Part shown: in pieces, positions 8,101-17,325 of the stretch
Numbering within the stretch: position 1 is the stretch's first letter
How the letters are laid out: every line of letters begins with the position of its first letter
Origin: Serinibacter arcticus
GTDB lineage: Bacteria > Actinomycetota > Actinomycetes > Actinomycetales > Beutenbergiaceae
Direction: 5' to 3'
DNA: 64,000 nt
Assembly: GCF_004786095.1 (NCBI RefSeq)
Contig: NZ_RHPJ01000001.1
Span: forward strand, 62,001 to 126,000
Program-made: the position numbers and the translations under genes
The notes under the pieces: model-generated
What the model was told of the DNA's origin: nothing
What the model saw: only the letters and a program-made list of their open reading frames with translations
Database searches by the model: none

Positions 8101-9300
8101 GTGCCTCGCGCCCTCCTCCTCGAGAACATCCACCCGCTCGCCGTGCAGCTCCTGACGGACACCGGCTACGACGTCACGTCCCTCAGGGGCGCGCTCGACG
8201 AGTCGGAGCTGATCGAGGCGCTCGACGGCGTCTCGCTGCTCGGCATCAGGTCCAAGACCCAGGTGACCGAGGCCGTGCTCGCCGCGTCCTCCCTCGACGC
8301 GGTCGGGGCGTTCTGCATCGGCACCAACCAGGTCGACCTGACGGCCGCGGCCGACCGCGGTGTCGCGGTCTTCAACGCCCCGTTCTCCAACACGCGCTCC
8401 GTGGTCGAGCTCGCGGTCGGTGAGATCATCGCGCTGACGCGCCGCCTGACCGTGCAGAACTCCTCGCTCCACAAGGGCGTGTGGAACAAGTCGGCCGACG
8501 GCGCGCACGAGGTCCGCGGTCGCACGCTCGGGATCGTCGGTTACGGCAACATCGGTACCCAGCTGTCGGTGGTCGCCGAGGCGCTCGGGATGCGCGTCGT
8601 CTTCTACGACACGGCCGAGAAGCTGTCGCTCGGCAACGCGCGCCGCCTGCCGAGCCTGGACGCGCTGCTGGGCGAGGCCGACATCGTCACGCTGCACGTG
8701 GACGGGCGCCCGGGCAACGCCGGCATGTTCGGCACGGCGCAGTTCGACGCCATGCGCGACGGCGCCGTCTTCCTCAACCTCTCGCGAGGGTTCCTCGTGG
8801 ACTACTCCGCGCTCCGCGAGCGGATCCTCGACGGGACGCTCGCCGGCGCGGCCGTCGACGTCTTCCCGCACGAGCCGAAGTCCAAGGGCGACGCCTTCGA
8901 GAGCGACCTGCGTGGTCTGCCGAACGTCATCCTCACCCCGCACATCGGCGGGTCGACCGAGGAGGCGCAGCACGACATCGGCCAGTTCGTGGCGACCAAG
9001 CTCCGCGACTACGACCGGTCCGGTGCCACCAACCTCTCGGTCAACATCCCCGGCCTCGTGCTCGACGCCCCTCGCAAGGGCTCGGAGCGGATCGCGCTGC
9101 TGCACCGCAACGTGCCCGGCGTGATGGCCCAGCTCAACGACGCGCTCGCCGACAGCGGCGCCAACGTGGAGTACCAGGTGCTCGGCACGTGGGGTCAGCT
9201 CGGGTACGCGGTGACCGACGTCGTCGGCGGCGTCACGCCGGAGGTCATCGATCGCATCGGCGAGCTGCCGACGACGATCCGGGTGCGCCACCTGGGCTGA
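8101..9300 (+). CDS. serA: D-3-phosphoglycerate dehydrogenase
   Basis: 399 residues, the short form of SerA. It has a catalytic and NAD-binding core with the GYGNIGTQL dinucleotide motif from residue 147, a catalytic set of R229 in NLSRGFLVD, E258 in FPHEPKSKGD and H281 in TPHIGGST, and a C-terminal ACT domain (from about residue 325) that usually gives serine feedback inhibition. It catalyses the first step of serine synthesis. The GTG start sits six bases after CACAAT, so it is probably leaderless. It is convergent with the DUF5302 gene. Confidence 0.95.
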   Translation: MPRALLLENIHPLAVQLLTDTGYDVTSLRGALDESELIEALDGVSLLGIRSKTQVTEAVLAASSLDAVGAFCIGTNQVDLTAAADRGVAVFNAPFSNTRSVVELAVGEIIALTRRLTVQNSSLHKGVWNKSADGAHEVRGRTLGIVGYGNIGTQLSVVAEALGMRVVFYDTAEKLSLGNARRLPSLDALLGEADIVTLHVDGRPGNAGMFGTAQFDAMRDGAVFLNLSRGFLVDYSALRERILDGTLAGAAVDVFPHEPKSKGDAFESDLRGLPNVILTPHIGGSTEEAQHDIGQFVATKLRDYDRSGATNLSVNIPGLVLDAPRKGSERIALLHRNVPGVMAQLNDALADSGANVEYQVLGTWGQLGYAVTDVVGGVTPEVIDRIGELPTTIRVRHLG

Positions 9301-9348
9301 CGCCCGACGACGCACTCCCGGATCGCCGACCGGACCCGCGGCCGACGC

Positions 9349-9600
9349 TCAGCCGGACTTGCGGCGGAACACCTTGTGGCCGTGGGCACCGTCCTTGGCG
9401 TGACCGGCGAGCGAGTCGCGATCCTGCGCACCTGCGCCCCGGCCCTGCTGGCCGGCCCGCTTGGCCTCCAGCGCGGCCCGGAAGCGCTCCTTGGTGTCCT
9501 GGCTCGGAGCCTGGACGCCCGCGTCGCTCTCCGGCGTCTCGTCCTGCCGGACCACGTTCTCCGACACCTCGTTCTGGGGCTCGTCCTGCTGAGCGGTCAT
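9349..9600 (-). CDS. DUF5302 family small protein
   Basis: An 83-residue, highly charged and probably disordered protein that ends in a basic KVFRRKSG tail. The KERFRAALEAKRA helix and HKVFRRKSG ending match DUF5302, a small actinobacterial family of unknown function. AAGGGAG precedes the ATG. It is followed by nothing on its strand before the convergent serA end and sits 80 bases downstream of nrdR, so it may be read from the same transcript. Confidence 0.82.
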   Translation of the reverse strand: MTAQQDEPQNEVSENVVRQDETPESDAGVQAPSQDTKERFRAALEAKRAGQQGRGAGAQDRDSLAGHAKDGAHGHKVFRRKSG

Positions 9601-9680
9601 GACCGACTCCCTTCGTCGCGTCTGCCGGGACTGTCCCGCAGGGTCAAGCATCGTCGCGACGGCGCCGCGACGCCACACGT

Positions 9681-10325
9681 TTAGCGCCCGCGCTCCGCGC
9701 CGTCCGGTGCGGTGCCGTCAGAGGCTGCACCGTCCGGGCCCGTGCCGCCGGCAGATGCGTGATCGACCTCGGTGGCGGGAGCAGCGTCGTCGGCCGCCTC
9801 GTCCCGCAGGTCGGTCCCGTCCCCACCCTCGCCAGGGGGCGCACCGACCGCTCCGGCCGAGACGCGCTCCGCGCGTGAGGCGTGGTCATGACGCAGCGCG
9901 GCGATCGCCGACTCGAAGTCCACGAGGGACGCGAAGTCCTGGTAGACGGATGCGAACCTCAGGTAGGCGACCTCGTCGAGCTCACGCAGCGGGCCGAGGA
10001 TGGCGAGGCCGACGTCGTGCGCGTCGATCTCGGCGGCACCGCTCGCGCGCACCGTCTCCTCGACCTTCTGCGCCAGGAGCGCGAGGCTGTCGTCGGTCAC
10101 GGGCCGACCCTGGCACGCCTTGCGGACACCGGAGACGACCTTGTCCCGGCTGAAGGGCTCCACGACCCCGGAGCGCTTGACGACCGACAGGCTGGTCGTC
10201 TCGACGGTCGAGAACCGCCGTCCGCACGCCGGACAGAGCCGACGTCGGCGGATCGACGAGCCGTCGTCGCTCGTGCGCGAGTCGACCACGCGCGAATCGG
10301 TGTTGCGGCAGTACGGGCAGTGCAC
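9681..10325 (-). CDS. nrdR: Transcriptional repressor NrdR
   Basis: The protein has an N-terminal zinc ribbon (CPYC and CPAC pairs around RRRR) and an ATP-cone domain ([21 protein letters not shown] region), as in NrdR repressors of ribonucleotide reductase genes. From the GTG at 10325 it would have 214 residues, about 60 more than usual, because of an acidic Gly/Ala/Asp-rich C-terminal extension. A GTG at 10394 with a better GGAGGGG site would add 23 residues ahead of the normally N-terminal zinc ribbon; I prefer 10325 on family grounds. It lies downstream of the LysM gene, as in mycobacteria. Confidence 0.93.
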   Translation of the reverse strand: MHCPYCRNTDSRVVDSRTSDDGSSIRRRRLCPACGRRFSTVETTSLSVVKRSGVVEPFSRDKVVSGVRKACQGRPVTDDSLALLAQKVEETVRASGAAEIDAHDVGLAILGPLRELDEVAYLRFASVYQDFASLVDFESAIAALRHDHASRAERVSAGAVGAPPGEGGDGTDLRDEAADDAAPATEVDHASAGGTGPDGAASDGTAPDGAERGR

Positions 10326-10460
10326 GTCGACTCCGAACGCAGGTGGCGCGTCACCCGAGGGGGTGGCACGGGCCGCCCATTCTTCCACGGCCACCCGATC
10401 CCCTCCGTCGGAACGAGTCTGAAGCGACCGACGCTCACCGCCCAGTGAGACGACCGCCGG

Positions 10461-10889
10461 TCAGGAGGCGGGGAGCAGGAGCTCCTCGCCGACCTGCAGG
10501 CCGAGACCGTCGAGCTCGTTCAGCTCGGCGAGACCGCTCACGACGTCACGCACGTCCTCGCCGGGGGCGGCGATGCCCTGGGCGATCGTCCAGAGGCTGT
10601 CCCCGGGCCCGACCACGACGGTCGTGGTCGCCTGCTCGGCGATCGGCGCCTCCGCGACGGCCTGGCCGGCGATCGACCCCGCACCGGCGGCGAGCGCGAG
10701 ACCGAGGCCCACGAGGACGAGACGGCCTCGTCGCGTGAGGCGCATGCGCGTGGCCGGACGGTCGGAACCCTCACGGACGGCAGCAGGACGCGCCGATGCC
10801 GTGGGGCGGACCGCGGTGGCTCCACCGGTCGTGCGGGCCTCGGACCTCGGTGCGGTGATGCGTCCCGTGGAAAGTGCGACCGTGCTCAT
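10461..10889 (-). CDS. LysM-domain membrane protein, probable SOS cell-division inhibitor (Rv2719c/YneA-like)
   Basis: 142 residues: a basic cytoplasmic part, one membrane segment at about 55-80, then an extracellular LysM peptidoglycan-binding domain (GDSLWTIA to VGEELLLPAS). Divergent LysM proteins beside lexA are SOS-induced division suppressors in Bacillus (YneA) and Mycobacterium (Rv2719c). The same place, layout and a LexA box 13 bases upstream of the ATG support that role here by analogy. AAGGGAG gives the ribosome binding site. nrdR follows 66-136 bases downstream, depending on its start. Confidence 0.85.
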   Translation of the reverse strand: MSTVALSTGRITAPRSEARTTGGATAVRPTASARPAAVREGSDRPATRMRLTRRGRLVLVGLGLALAAGAGSIAGQAVAEAPIAEQATTTVVVGPGDSLWTIAQGIAAPGEDVRDVVSGLAELNELDGLGLQVGEELLLPAS

Positions 10890-10901
10890 GCGCTTCTCCC
10901 T

Positions 10902-10917
10902 TCGAACCCTTGTTCGT
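10902..10917. promoter_or_regulatory. LexA box 1 in the lexA-LysM divergent region
   Basis: TCGAACCCTTGTTCGT differs from the perfect palindrome only at its last base. It ends 13 bases from the LysM start codon. Confidence 0.85.
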
Positions 10918-10932
10918 CGTACGTCTGTTCGA
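10917..10932. promoter_or_regulatory. LexA box 2 in the lexA-LysM divergent region
   Basis: TCGTACGTCTGTTCGA has one mismatch to the consensus, the same A-to-T change as in the recA box. It shares base 10917 with box 1, so the centres are 15 bases apart. Confidence 0.78.
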
Positions 10933-11105
10933 TACAGTAGGCCATGGCGTCGCGGTTGTCGACACTCCGTTCGAACATGTGTCCCAGATTCGGAGTGCCT
11001 CGGTCGTACGCTTGTCCTACGAGCAGCAGATCACCGACCACTGACATCGACGCCGGGCAGGGACTCCTGCCGGGGGCGGCGGGGTCGTCGACGAGGGAGA
11101 AACAG

Positions 11106-11891
11106 ATGGCGACGCGGGACCCCAGGGTGCTGACGGTGCGACAACGCGCCGTCCTCGACGTGATCAGGACGTCGGTGGCCGAGCGCGGCTATCCGCCGAG
11201 CATGCGAGAGATCGGCCAGTCGGTCGGACTCAACTCACCCTCGAGCGTGAAGCACCAGCTCCAGCAGCTCGAGGACAAGGGCTACCTGCGCCGCGACCCG
11301 AACCGCCCGCGCGCCATGGAGGTGGTGGGAGAGCCCACGGTCATCTCGGCCGCGCCCGGCCTGACCCCGCGCGCCGACGCCGCGGCGGCCGCCGCCCGCC
11401 CGGCCCGGCAGCCGGCACGCAGCCTGACCGGCGCTCCGGCCGCCAGCGGTGAGGTGGACGGCGCCGAGGGCGTCGTCAGTCCCACGATCGTGATGCTGCC
11501 GGAGCCGAGCGACGCCGACACCTCGTTCGTCCCGCTCGTCGGACGCATCGCCGCCGGCGGCCCGATCCTCGCGGAGCAGTCGGTCGAGGACGTCTTCGCG
11601 CTGCCGCGCCGGCTGGTGGGCGACGGCGACCTCTTCCTCCTGCAGGTCGTCGGTGAGTCGATGATCGACGCCGCGATCTGCGACGGCGACTGGGTCGTCG
11701 TCCGGTCGCAGAACGTGGCCGAGAACGGCGAGATCGTCGCGGCCATGATCGACGGCGAGGCTACCGTCAAGACGTTCAAGCGCACGCCGGACGCCCTGTG
11801 GCTGCTCCCGGCCAACCCCGCCTTCTCCCCCATCGACGGTCGCCACGCGGAGATCCTGGGCCGCGTCGTCGCGGTCCTGCGTCGCGTCTGA
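11106..11891 (+). CDS. lexA: SOS repressor LexA
   Basis: 261 residues: winged-helix DNA-binding domain (1-72), a long Ala/Pro-rich linker (about 76-140), then the S24 self-cleavage domain with the A150-G151 scissile bond in VGRIAAGGP, catalytic S185 in GESMID and K222 in ATVKTFKR. It represses SOS genes until RecA filaments trigger cleavage. The linker is longer than the E. coli one, as is usual in Actinobacteria. The ATG follows GGGAGAA. Two good LexA boxes and two weaker ones lie upstream, so it represses itself and the divergent LysM gene. Confidence 0.97.
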   Translation: MATRDPRVLTVRQRAVLDVIRTSVAERGYPPSMREIGQSVGLNSPSSVKHQLQQLEDKGYLRRDPNRPRAMEVVGEPTVISAAPGLTPRADAAAAAARPARQPARSLTGAPAASGEVDGAEGVVSPTIVMLPEPSDADTSFVPLVGRIAAGGPILAEQSVEDVFALPRRLVGDGDLFLLQVVGESMIDAAICDGDWVVVRSQNVAENGEIVAAMIDGEATVKTFKRTPDALWLLPANPAFSPIDGRHAEILGRVVAVLRRV

Positions 11892-11927
11892 CGACAGCCC
11901 GCGGACTGCGGCTCGATCGCACCGCGC

Positions 11928-11965
11928 ACGAACGGCCCGGCTCCCCAGGGAGCCGGGCCGTTCGT
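11928..11965. terminator. Strong bidirectional terminator between lexA and ldh
   Basis: A 17-base stem (ACGAACGGCCCGGCTCC paired with its complement) closes on a CCAG tetraloop between two convergent genes. Confidence 0.85.
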
Positions 11966-12010
11966 CATCGGACCCCGTGGGAGTCGAGGTCGACCGTCAG
12001 AATTCGGCCG

Positions 12011-12997
12011 TCAGAAGCCGAGCGTCCGGGCGGCGTCCCGGATGTGGGCGGCGCTCACGCGCAGCAGGTCCATCTCGCGCTGGCTCATGGGCAGGCCGAG
12101 CCGCTCGCGCGCACCCATGGCGTCCACGATGGTCGGCATCGACAGACACACGTCCGAGATGCCGAGGAACTCGTCGTCGATCCGGGTGGAGACCGGGAGA
12201 ACGCGGTGCTCGTTGCGCAGGATCGCCTCGATGATGCGGGTCACCGCGAGACCGACCGCGTAGTTGGTCGCTCCCTTGCCCTCGATGATCGAGTAGGCCG
12301 CGTGCACGACGTCGTGCCCGAGGCGCTCCCGCACACCGTCGGTGAACATCGGTGAGCCGTCGGGGCCGAGCCACTCCAGCAGCGGCACCCCGCCGATGCT
12401 GGCCGAGCTCCACATCGGCACCTCGCTGTCGCCGTGCTCGCCGAGCACGTACGCGTGCACGTTCTGCACGGCCACGCCGCACTCGCGGGAGATCAGGAAC
12501 CGCAGGCGCGAGGAGTCCAGCACCGTGCCCGACCCGAAGATCTGGTTCGGCGGCAGCCCCGTGATCTTCTGCGCGGCGTAGGTCACGACGTCGACGGGGT
12601 TGGTCACCATCATGTGGACGGCCCGCGGGGCGATGTCCACGAGCGTCGGGAGAACCTTCTTGACGAGCCCGACGGTCGTGGCCGCCAGCTCCATGCGGCT
12701 CTGGCCGGGGTGCTGCTTGGCACCCGCGGTGAACACGACGATGTCGGCGTCGCGGCAGATCTCGATGTCGTCGCTGCCCTCGATCGTGGCCTGCGAGATG
12801 AACTCGATGCCGTGCCCGATGTCGGCCGCCTCGGCCTTGACCTTGGCGGCGTTGACGTCGTAGAGCACGACGCGGCGGGCCGCACCGCGCACGAGTGCGG
12901 CGTAGGCGAGCGTGGCACCGACGGAGCCGGCACCGACGATCGCGACGGTGGAGACGGGGCGGGCGAACGAGGGCGAGGTGGCCGTGGGGAGGCTCAT
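12011..12997 (-). CDS. ldh: L-lactate dehydrogenase
   Basis: 328 residues with the NAD-binding GAGSVG (22-27), substrate-loop Q95 and R101 in AKQHPGQSR, D161 and R164, and catalytic H188 in GEHGDSEVP. Gln at the substrate loop marks lactate rather than malate specificity. It reduces pyruvate to lactate to regenerate NAD, which suggests the host can ferment. The ATG lies seven bases after a -10 TAGAGT, and that -10 contains the stop codon of dinG, so it may have its own near-leaderless promoter. It shares a terminator with lexA. Confidence 0.96.
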   Translation of the reverse strand: MSLPTATSPSFARPVSTVAIVGAGSVGATLAYAALVRGAARRVVLYDVNAAKVKAEAADIGHGIEFISQATIEGSDDIEICRDADIVVFTAGAKQHPGQSRMELAATTVGLVKKVLPTLVDIAPRAVHMMVTNPVDVVTYAAQKITGLPPNQIFGSGTVLDSSRLRFLISRECGVAVQNVHAYVLGEHGDSEVPMWSSASIGGVPLLEWLGPDGSPMFTDGVRERLGHDVVHAAYSIIEGKGATNYAVGLAVTRIIEAILRNEHRVLPVSTRIDDEFLGISDVCLSMPTIVDAMGARERLGLPMSQREMDLLRVSAAHIRDAARTLGF

Positions 12998-13004
12998 GGC
13001 CTCA

Positions 13005-13010
13005 ACTCTA
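13005..13010 (-). promoter_or_regulatory. -10 element of ldh, containing the dinG stop codon
   Basis: TAGAGT on the minus strand; its first three bases are the TAG stop of dinG, and the ldh ATG follows seven bases later. Confidence 0.5.
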
Positions 13011-15041
13011 GGCGTCGACGTCGGACTCGGCCCGGGACGTTCGATCCACCCCGGCGCCGTCGACCGCCTCCTGCGCGAGCCGCCGCAGCGCCGAGCGCGC
13101 GACGGCGGGGTCGGTCGTCGGCCACATGGGCGGGAGCGACCTCAGCAGGAACCCGCCGTAGCGGGCCGTGGCGATGCGGGAGTCGAGGATCGCCACGACG
13201 CCGCGGTCCGTCGTCGCCCGGATGAGCCGACCCGTGCCCTGCGCGAGCAGCAGGGCGGCGTGCGCGGCCGAGACCGACAGGAACGCGTTCGCACCGCGCG
13301 ACGCGGCCACCTCCGACCGCGCCTGGACGACCGGGTCGTCGGGTCGCGGGAACGGGATGCGGTCGATGATGACGAGCCGGTTCGTGAGCCCGGCGACGTC
13401 CACGCCCTGCCACAGCGAGAGGGTCCCGAACAGGCTGGCCTCCGCGTCCTCGCGGAACGCACGCACGAGCTCACCGATCGAGTCCTCGCCCTGGCAGAGC
13501 ACCGGCAGGTCGGTCACCTCGCGCACGTGCTCGGCCGCGCGCTCGGCGGCCCGTCGCGAGGAGAAGAGGCCGAGGCAGCCGCCCCGGGACGCCTCGAGCA
13601 GGCCGACGATCTCGGCCAGCGCCTCCGGTCCGCCGCCACCGGCGGCGGGGGTCGGCAGCGCCCGGGCGACGTAGCGGATGGCCTGCTTGCCGTAGTCGAA
13701 GGGCGCGGGGACCTCGAGCTCGCGATAGCCGGCCGGGTCGTGCAGCCCCACCTCGTGGGCCGCGGGTGTGAACTGGCCACCGATCCGCAGGGTGGCGGAG
13801 GTCAGCACGACCGCGTGGTCGGCGAACAGGTGGTCCGCCACCAGCCCGGCGACCTCCAGGGGTGCGACGAACAGGCGCTTGGAACCGTCGCTCCGCTCGT
13901 CGCACCACAGCACGTCCCGACGCTGGGCGACGTTGTCCGAGAGCAGCCGGTCCGCGATCTCGAGCGCGACGGTGAGCGCCGACCGCGCCATCTGGACACC
14001 GCCGTCGCCGGCCCCGCCGCCACCCCCGGAGGGCTTGGTGGCGCTCAGGGCCTCGCGGCACGCGGCGGCCAGCAGCGTGATCACCTCGGTCAGCTGCGGC
14101 GTCGGCCCGTCGGGCAGGCGCCCGGGCGGGACGGCGATGATCGCGGCTGCGAGCTGCTGGGCGCACTCCTCCAGGGATGCCACGACCACGCCCGCGTGCC
14201 GACGCACCATGCGCGCGGTGCGGTCGATGCTCGGGCCGGACAGCTCCGCCGTCGCCGCCGATCGGGAGCGTCCCACGAGCTCGTGGGCCTCGTCGACGAT
14301 GAGGGCGTGGTGCTCGGGAAGCACGTTGGGCGAGCCCGAGGCGGCGATGCCGAGCATCGCGTGGTTGGTCACGACGACGTCGGCCTCCTTGGCCGCGACC
14401 CGCGCCCGCTCGGGGAAGCACTCCGCCAGGAGCGGGCAGCGCTGGCCGATGCAGTCCATCTTGGTGACGGACACCTGGCGCCACGCGCGATCGCCGACGC
14501 CGGGGACGAGCTCGTCCCGGTCCCCGGTCTCCGTCTCGGCAGCCCACTCCCGGACGCGCACGACCTGGGCACCGAGCCCCTCGTCGCCGTCGGTCGCCGG
14601 GTGCTCTGCCGCCGGCTCGAGCTCGAACAGCGCGCCGGTCTCCTCGGGGTAGCCGCCCGAGACCTTGTGCTTGCACGCGTAGTTGTGCCAGCCCTTGAGC
14701 AGCGCCACCTCGGCCGGTCGCGGCAGCGCGTCGGCGAGCGCGCCCGCGACCGCCGGGAGGTCCTTGGTGAGGATCTGCCGCTGCAGCGCCAGCGTGGCCG
14801 TCGAGACGACGACGCGCTCGGACTTCGTGACCGCGCGCAGCACCGCGGGGACGAGGTAGGCGAAGGACTTGCCCGTGCCGGTCCCCGCCTCAACCAGCAG
14901 CGGGGTGCGCCCCTCGAGCGCCTCCCCGACGGCGCGGGCCATCGCGTGCTGACCCTCGCGCCGCTGACCGCCGCGATCGGCGACCACGAGGTCCAGCGCC
15001 GCGTCGATCCCCGGAGCCGTCGTCGTCACCGCCGACGCCAC
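13008..15041 (-). CDS. dinG: DinG/XPD-type ATP-dependent DNA helicase
   Basis: 677 residues. Walker A EAGTGTGKS (K58), DEAH at 250-253, and four cysteines (C123, C197, C202, C208) placed as in the iron-sulfur cluster domain of XPD-family 5'-3' helicases. The C-terminal half has the second RecA domain, ending in QGTGRLIR. It is thought to unwind R-loops and D-loops during repair. The GTG start lies four bases after the hflX stop, so the two are cotranscribed and probably translationally coupled. I see no LexA box upstream of hflX. Confidence 0.93.
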   Translation of the reverse strand: MASAVTTTAPGIDAALDLVVADRGGQRREGQHAMARAVGEALEGRTPLLVEAGTGTGKSFAYLVPAVLRAVTKSERVVVSTATLALQRQILTKDLPAVAGALADALPRPAEVALLKGWHNYACKHKVSGGYPEETGALFELEPAAEHPATDGDEGLGAQVVRVREWAAETETGDRDELVPGVGDRAWRQVSVTKMDCIGQRCPLLAECFPERARVAAKEADVVVTNHAMLGIAASGSPNVLPEHHALIVDEAHELVGRSRSAATAELSGPSIDRTARMVRRHAGVVVASLEECAQQLAAAIIAVPPGRLPDGPTPQLTEVITLLAAACREALSATKPSGGGGGAGDGGVQMARSALTVALEIADRLLSDNVAQRRDVLWCDERSDGSKRLFVAPLEVAGLVADHLFADHAVVLTSATLRIGGQFTPAAHEVGLHDPAGYRELEVPAPFDYGKQAIRYVARALPTPAAGGGGPEALAEIVGLLEASRGGCLGLFSSRRAAERAAEHVREVTDLPVLCQGEDSIGELVRAFREDAEASLFGTLSLWQGVDVAGLTNRLVIIDRIPFPRPDDPVVQARSEVAASRGANAFLSVSAAHAALLLAQGTGRLIRATTDRGVVAILDSRIATARYGGFLLRSLPPMWPTTDPAVARSALRRLAQEAVDGAGVDRTSRAESDVDA

Positions 15042-15045
15042 CGGC

Positions 15046-16548
15046 TCAGCCGACGGCGCTGTCGCGCAGGGCGGCGGCGAGCGAGGAGTCGACCCTGGCG
15101 CGGAGCCGGGTGCCCTCCTCGAGGTGCTCCTCGTCCAGCACCTCGCCCGTGTCGTGGGCCTGGCTGACGAGGTCGCCGCGCGTGTACGGCACGACGACGT
15201 CGATCGCCTCCTGGGGACGCGGCAGCAGCGTGGCGACCAGCTCGCGCAGCTCCTCGATGCCGGCGCCCGTGCGCGCCGAGACGGCGACCGTGTGCTCGGA
15301 GGCCACGCGCAGGCGTGCCAGCGTCTCGGGCTCGGCGAGGTCGGTCTTGTTCAGCACGAGGACCTCGACCAGCTGGTCGACACCCTCGATGTCGGCGAGC
15401 ACCTCGCGGACCGCCGCGATCTGGCTCTCGGGGTCGGGGTGGGAGGCGTCCACGACGTGCAGGAGCAGATCGGCCTCGCCGACCTCCTCGAGGGTCGAGC
15501 GGAAGGCCTCGACGAGCTGGTGGGGCAGCGAGCGGACGAAGCCGACCGTGTCGGCCAGGGTGTAGGCCCGGCCGTCCGGGGTCTCGGCGCGCCGGACCGT
15601 CGGGTCCAGCGTCGCGAACAGCGCGTTCTCGACCAGCACCCCCGCCCCGGTGAGGCGGTTGAGCAGCGAGGACTTGCCGGCGTTGGTGTAGCCGGCGATC
15701 GCGACGGCGGGCACGGTCGAGGCGTTGCGCACGGCCCGCTTGGTGGCGCGGGAGGGTGCCATGGCGGCGATCTCGCGGCGCAGCTTCGCCATCCGGTTGC
15801 GGATGCGGCGGCGGTCGAGCTCGATCTTCGTCTCACCCGGTCCGCGCGAACCCATGCCGGCACCCGCGCCACCGACCTGGCCACCCGCCTGGCGGGACAT
15901 CGACTCGCCCCAGCCGCGCAGGCGCGGCAGGAGGTACTCGAGCTGGGCGAGCTCGACCTGGGCCTTGCCCTCGCGCGACTTCGCGTGCTGCGCGAAGATG
16001 TCGAGGATGAGCGCGGTCCGGTCGACGACCTTGACCTTGATGACGTCCTCGAGCGAGCGTCGCTGCGAGGGCGCGAGATCGCCGTCGACGACGACGGTGT
16101 CGGCGCCGCTCGCGGCCACGATCTCGGCGAGCTCGGCGGCCTTGCCCGAGCCGAGGTAGGTGCCGGGGTCGGGCGTGCGCCGCTTCTGCAGCAGGCCGTC
16201 CAGGACCTCGGAGCCCGCGGTCTCGGCCAGCGCCGAGAGCTCGCGCAGCGAGATCTCGGCCTGCTCGGCGTTGCCCGAGTAGAGACCGACGAGCACCACG
16301 CGCTCCAGGCGGAGCTGGCGGTACTCGACCTCGGTGACGTCCTGGAGCTCGGTGGACAGACCGGCGACGCGTCGGAGCGCGGAACGCTCGACGAGGTCGA
16401 GCTGATCGCCGTCGTGATCGGTGTGACCGGCCTCGCCGGTCATCACCGCGGTCCCGGCCCTGGCCAGGATGCGCTCCACGATGCGGCTGGCTTCGTCGCC
16501 GGCCGTCGCGTGCTGTGCGGTGGTGGTGGGGTTCTCGTGCTTCGTCAT
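15046..16548 (-). CDS. hflX: Ribosome-associated GTPase HflX
   Basis: 500 residues: HflX N-terminal domain (about 80-260, with GSGKAAELAE), a Gly-rich linker (GGQVGGAGAGMGSRGPGE), and a GTPase domain with G1 GYTNAGKS (286-293), G3 DTVGF (333-337) and G4 NKTD. It splits stalled ribosomes under stress. I chose the ATG at 16548; no clear ribosome binding site is visible, and GACGAT nine bases upstream may be a -10 giving a very short leader. It heads the hflX-dinG unit and is divergent from the methyltransferase gene. Confidence 0.94.
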   Translation of the reverse strand: MTKHENPTTTAQHATAGDEASRIVERILARAGTAVMTGEAGHTDHDGDQLDLVERSALRRVAGLSTELQDVTEVEYRQLRLERVVLVGLYSGNAEQAEISLRELSALAETAGSEVLDGLLQKRRTPDPGTYLGSGKAAELAEIVAASGADTVVVDGDLAPSQRRSLEDVIKVKVVDRTALILDIFAQHAKSREGKAQVELAQLEYLLPRLRGWGESMSRQAGGQVGGAGAGMGSRGPGETKIELDRRRIRNRMAKLRREIAAMAPSRATKRAVRNASTVPAVAIAGYTNAGKSSLLNRLTGAGVLVENALFATLDPTVRRAETPDGRAYTLADTVGFVRSLPHQLVEAFRSTLEEVGEADLLLHVVDASHPDPESQIAAVREVLADIEGVDQLVEVLVLNKTDLAEPETLARLRVASEHTVAVSARTGAGIEELRELVATLLPRPQEAIDVVVPYTRGDLVSQAHDTGEVLDEEHLEEGTRLRARVDSSLAAALRDSAVG

Positions 16549-16666
16549 AGGTGAGACATCGTCCCACGCGGGTCGGCGACGGCGAAGGCTTTTGCGCTCA
16601 CGGCGCACCAGCGCGCGCCCGGGCGTGGGTGGGGACAGTGCGCGAGGAGGTCGGCCCGGCCCGCAC

Positions 16667-16672
16667 TACCCT
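16667..16672 (+). promoter_or_regulatory. -10 element of the RsmC-like gene (leaderless)
   Basis: TACCCT, six bases, then the GTG at 16679. Confidence 0.65.
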
Positions 16673-16678
16673 GGACGG

Positions 16679-17293
16679 GTGAGTCACGGCGAGCACTACT
16701 TCACCGCCAGCCCCGCCTCCCCCGCCCAGCTGCGCACGATCGACGTGCGGCTGGCCGGGCGCGAGGTGCGGATCACGACGGCGCCCGGCGTCTTCTCCGG
16801 CGACCACCTGGACCACGCCACCCGGCTGCTGCTCGACGTCGTCCCACCGCCGCCGGCGACGGGTGACCTGCTCGACCTCGGCTGCGGCTGGGGTCCGGTC
16901 GCGCTCACGCTGGCGCACGCGGCGCCCGAGGCGCGCGTGTGGGCCGTCGACGTCAACGAGCGGGCGCTGGACCTCACGCGCCGCAACGCGGCGGCCGACG
17001 GCGCGGCGAACGTCACCGCCGTCGTGCCGGACGACGTGCCGGAGGACGTGCGGTTCGCCGCGATCTGGTCCAACCCCCCGATCCGGATCGGCAAGCCCGC
17101 CGTGCACGAGATGCTGCGCCGGTGGCTGCCTCGGCTGGCACCCGACGGCGTCGCGCACCTCGTGGTCTCGAAGAACCTCGGTGCCGACTCGCTCGCGCGG
17201 TGGATCGAGAAGGATCTGGGCCTGCCGACCGAGCGGATCACGAGCGTCGGCGGCTTCCGGGTGCTGCGCGTGACGCGCTCCGGCGCTCGGTGA
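16679..17293 (+). CDS. RsmC/RlmG-like class I SAM-dependent methyltransferase
   Basis: A 204-residue single-domain methyltransferase. It has SAM motif I DLLDLGCGWGPVAL, motif II VWAVDVNERAL and catalytic NPPIRIG, the NPPxR(x)G form seen in RsmC-type N2-guanine rRNA methyltransferases. It lacks the extra N-terminal domain of E. coli RsmC, and actinobacterial one-domain members have no assigned substrate. The GTG start follows TACCCT by six bases and there is no ribosome binding site. It is convergent with dapF. Confidence 0.88.
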   Translation: MSHGEHYFTASPASPAQLRTIDVRLAGREVRITTAPGVFSGDHLDHATRLLLDVVPPPPATGDLLDLGCGWGPVALTLAHAAPEARVWAVDVNERALDLTRRNAAADGAANVTAVVPDDVPEDVRFAAIWSNPPIRIGKPAVHEMLRRWLPRLAPDGVAHLVVSKNLGADSLARWIEKDLGLPTERITSVGGFRVLRVTRSGAR

Positions 17294-17325
17294 CCCGACC
17301 GGCCGGGGCGATCGGGGTGACGCCC

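Noticed and set aside
10971-11019. Third and fourth LexA boxes near lexA
   Set aside because: The left halves fit, but each right half matches at only four of six bases, so I mention them only as possible weak sites.
12912-15167. 751-codon open frame on the plus strand across ldh and dinG
   Set aside because: It is antisense to two well-supported genes. Its product is Arg/Gly/Asp-rich low-complexity sequence without any domain, as expected for a shadow frame in GC-rich DNA.
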